In this document: in pieces, positions 61,802 through 64,000 of the stretch
How positions within the stretch are numbered: the first letter of the stretch is position 1
How the letters are laid out: the number at the start of each line of letters is the position of its first letter
Notes under the pieces: model-generated
What the model was told of the DNA's origin: nothing
The model's input: only the letters and a program-made list of their open reading frames with translations
Database searches by the model: none
From: Methyloceanibacter sp. wino2
Lineage (GTDB): Bacteria; Pseudomonadota; Alphaproteobacteria; Rhizobiales; Methyloligellaceae
Direction of reading: 5' to 3'
DNA: 64,000 nucleotides
Assembly (NCBI RefSeq): GCF_003071365.1
Contig: NZ_CP028960.1
Location: 372,001 to 436,000, forward strand
Program-made: the position numbers and the translations under genes

Positions 61802-63298
61802 ATGTGTGGCTTTGTCTGTCTTTGGAAAATCGATGATCTGGACCTGGCACGGAGGATGATCGACAAGATCGCCCATCGCGGACCTGATGAGGTGCGTGTG
61901 AGCCAGGTCCCTAACGTGCCCGCAGTGATGGCCCACTGCCGGCTATCGATCATTGGTTTGGAGACGGGAGCCCAACCGATCTATTGCGCCGACAATCTGC
62001 TCGTAGCCAACGGTGAAATATACAACTACGCAGACTTGCGGGCCATTCTTGGTGAGAGTGCCTTTGAGACCCTTAGCGACAGTGAGACGATTTTGCGTCT
62101 GTTCCGCTCGGATGCCGCGCGATGGATCTCAAGGCTCGACGGCATGTTTGCGTTCGTCTTGGCGACGCCGGATCGAATCATCGCCGCGCGCGATCCCCTG
62201 GGGATCAAACCGCTCTACATGGCCCGCATAGGCGACGGTTTGGCTCTTGCCTCGGAGTTGAAGGCGTTCGATGGGCTTGGCCTGAGCAATGTCGAGACCA
62301 TTGACCCGGGCGCAATGTTCGACAGCGTGGACGGTTTTCGCGAGTGGTATCGCGTGCCACAAGGTGCCGCCGAGTTGGAGCCCGGTGAGAAACCGGAACC
62401 GATCTGGCGTGAGTTGCGTCTCGTCCTCGAAGCTGCAGTGCAAAAATGGATGGTGGCCGACGTCGAGGTGGGTGCATTTCTGTCCGGCGGGCTGGATTCC
62501 TCAGTCATCGCGGCGCTCGCGGCACGCGCTATCGACCGTCCGCTAAAGACCTTTTCCGTCGGCACCGAAGGAAGTCCTGATCTTGCGGCCGCACGCGCGG
62601 TCGCCGAACATATCGGCTCAGACCATTACGAGCACGTGTTCACCCCCGACGACCTCGTTCAGATCCTGCCGCATGTGATCTACCACCTTGAGAGCGCCGA
62701 TGTTGACGTCGTGCCGAGTGCCCTGCCAACACATTTCGTGACGAAATTGGCCCGTCGCCATGTGAAGGCGGTGTTGACCGGCGAGGGCGCGGACGAGTTA
62801 TTCGCTGGCTATGCGTACCACCACGCCTACGCTCGAAAGCCCAGAGCCCTCGCGGACGAACTCACGCGGTCGCTTGGCGCCATGCACAATATCAACCTGC
62901 AACGAGTAGACAGAATAACGATGGCTCAAGGCTTGGAGGCAAGGACGCCGTTTCTTGATCGGGACCTGATCGACTTCGCTCAATCGATTCCCGCCTCTCT
63001 GAAGATCAGGGTTGACGAGCGGACGCACGAGACGACGGAAAAATGGATCCTGCGCAAGGCATGCGAGGATCTGCTCCCGGCCGAATTGGTCTGGCGCAAG
63101 AAAGCTCAATTTGACGAGGGAAGCGGAACAGCCGCCGCCCTTGACGAGGCGCTTTCTCGACTGGTCGGCAAGACGCCCCCCATCGATAGCGCGAGCGAAG
63201 GCAAACTTTACGAGCGTCTGCTGCGCGAGCAGTACAAGGATCCCGACCTCATTCTCGACAATGCCGGAATGTGGAGTGCCGAACGGATCGTTGCCTAA
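61802..63298 (+). CDS. asnB: Asparagine synthetase, glutamine-hydrolysing (AsnB-like)
   Basis: A 498-residue two-domain enzyme. The start must be ATG 61802, because the glutaminase nucleophile is Cys2 (MCGFVCLW). HRGPDEVRV, NGEIYNYADLR and DGMFAFVLATP belong to the N-terminal amidotransferase. The synthetase domain has the ATP pyrophosphatase loop FLSGGLDSSVIAAL and TGEGADELFAGYAYHH. It is about 50 residues shorter than E. coli AsnB, mainly at the C-terminus, and could serve amide transfer on another acceptor. No neighbouring biosynthetic genes clarify this. Confidence 0.87.
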   Translation: MCGFVCLWKIDDLDLARRMIDKIAHRGPDEVRVSQVPNVPAVMAHCRLSIIGLETGAQPIYCADNLLVANGEIYNYADLRAILGESAFETLSDSETILRLFRSDAARWISRLDGMFAFVLATPDRIIAARDPLGIKPLYMARIGDGLALASELKAFDGLGLSNVETIDPGAMFDSVDGFREWYRVPQGAAELEPGEKPEPIWRELRLVLEAAVQKWMVADVEVGAFLSGGLDSSVIAALAARAIDRPLKTFSVGTEGSPDLAAARAVAEHIGSDHYEHVFTPDDLVQILPHVIYHLESADVDVVPSALPTHFVTKLARRHVKAVLTGEGADELFAGYAYHHAYARKPRALADELTRSLGAMHNINLQRVDRITMAQGLEARTPFLDRDLIDFAQSIPASLKIRVDERTHETTEKWILRKACEDLLPAELVWRKKAQFDEGSGTAAALDEALSRLVGKTPPIDSASEGKLYERLLREQYKDPDLILDNAGMWSAERIVA

Positions 63299-63369
63299 TA
63301 TGCCCCGCCGCCCAAATGGACGGAGCATCGCTGCAAGGGGTCACCGGGGAAATGCGTTTCCCGAAATGG

Positions 63370-63445
<76 letters not shown>

Positions 63446-63573
63446 TCAGAGCTTTCAACGTCACGTGGCGTGACCGCTCTGGTCTGGCGCTTGTCGAAGC
63501 GCCAAGGGAGGAGCCTTTAGCACCGAGACAGGCGGGCTGTCCAGGTCGGTCGCGCCAAAAAATGCGGTTTGGC

Positions 63574-64000
63574 CTACCAGAGGCCGCCGAGCTCAGATTG
63601 CCGGAATGTCACCCGCCGGTTGACATGGGCATTCAGCACGAAGCCGAAGCCGATCATCATGGTCAGCATGGATGTGCCGCCATAGGAGACGAGCGGCAGA
63701 GGCACCCCGACCACGGGCACGAGGCCGGTCACCATGGCCACGTTGATGAACACATACGCGAACAGTGTCAGCCCCATGCCGCCCGCGATGAGCTTTGCGA
63801 ACATGCTGCGGCAGCGCAGCGCCATGAAGGTGATGAACACCAGTGCCAGCAGATAGAGCGCCAGCAGGATGACGGCGCCGACAAATCCCATCTCTTCCGA
63901 GAACATCGTGAAGATGAAGTCGGTGTGCTTCTCGGGCAGGAAGTTCAGCTGGGCCTGGGTGCCGTGCATGAACCCCTTCCCGCTGAACCCGCCGGAGCCG
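63574..64000 (-). CDS. rodA: Rod-shape-determining protein RodA, C-terminal part (runs off right edge)
   Basis: About 141 residues of a SEDS-family glycan polymerase. The visible part starts GSGGFSGKGFMHGTQAQLNF, then LPEKHTDFIFTMFSEEMGF, the most conserved loop of RodA/FtsW, and ends with helices containing VVGVPLPLVSYGGTSMLTMM. The internal Met at 63969 is not the start; the frame is open to the edge at 64000. With a GPR-like protein in the window this fits polar or rod growth control. FtsW is less likely because the LPEKHTDFIF and VPLPLVSYGG forms are RodA-like. Confidence 0.9.
   Translation of the reverse strand, partial: GSGGFSGKGFMHGTQAQLNFLPEKHTDFIFTMFSEEMGFVGAVILLALYLLALVFITFMALRCRSMFAKLIAGGMGLTLFAYVFINVAMVTGLVPVVGVPLPLVSYGGTSMLTMMIGFGFVLNAHVNRRVTFRQSELGGLW

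Overview
The window reads as ordinary chromosome of a high-GC alphaproteobacterium, most likely Hyphomicrobiales (Hyphomicrobiaceae or Methyloligellaceae-like). The evidence is a CckA hybrid kinase beside a FliO-like gene, a very large growth-pole-ring-like coiled-coil protein with 22-residue repeats, an adrenodoxin-type ferredoxin/FNR pair, an alphaproteobacterial DksA that has lost its zinc cysteines, a Calvin-cycle gene block, and a fused SoxYZ-like carrier of the kind found with PQQ alcohol dehydrogenases in methylotrophs. I see no insertion sequence, prophage or CRISPR array. The genus is an inference.

Layout. 1-4.0 kb: two tandem autotransporters on the minus strand; the second runs off the left edge and only its signal peptide and passenger start are visible. 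4.3-10 kb: a TIGR03032-family protein, a sulfotransferase, cckA and a FliO-like gene. 10-20 kb: a candidate sRNA with terminator, a D-Ala-D-Ala dipeptidase/MFS pair, dksA, ycjX (frameshifted)/ycjF, an unusual proline-rich membrane protein, a structured RNA candidate, a lipoprotein, an ECF-like sigma/anti-sigma pair and a methyltransferase. 20-30 kb: FNR/ferredoxin, an Hpt protein, the GPR-like protein and an MlaEFD lipid-transport operon. 30-37 kb: dipeptide epimerase/MFS, a CheZ-like protein, three tandem copies of a candidate sRNA gene (165-bp units), a PlcP/Agt-like lipid-remodelling pair, a fructosamine kinase and a second structured RNA candidate. 37-48 kb: FAH hydrolase, thiD, ccdA and a seven-gene carbon block glpX-prk-tkt-gap-pgk-rpe-gph. 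48-59.5 kb: an ABC dipeptide importer without its ATPases, and a complete late biotin pathway (bioDA, bioCHF, bioB) followed by a D-amino-acid aminotransferase. 59.7-64 kb: SoxYZ-like carrier, an outer-membrane-protein pseudogene, an asparagine synthetase, tRNA-Lys(CTT) and the 3' end of rodA.

How genes work together. glpX, prk, tkt, gap, pgk, rpe and gph cover most of RuBP regeneration plus phosphoglycolate disposal, but RuBisCO is not in the window. BioC/BioH build and release the pimeloyl chain, and BioF, BioA, BioD and BioB complete biotin. A dipeptidase, a dipeptide epimerase, a D-amino-acid aminotransferase and a dipeptide importer fit reuse of peptidoglycan peptides, although they are scattered.

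The most unusual content is RNA. Three tandem sRNA-like units at 33.4-33.9 kb each have a promoter-like element, two mutually exclusive stem-loops exposing C-rich loops, a small hairpin and a strong terminator. Their core GTCCCCCAAAC also occurs in a separate sRNA candidate at 10.2 kb, and is exactly complementary to the ribosome-binding region of the truncated autotransporter at the left edge. Three genes are broken by small lesions: ycjX and tkt by single-base homopolymer indels that could be sequence errors, and an outer-membrane protein by a stop plus an indel, which looks like real decay.
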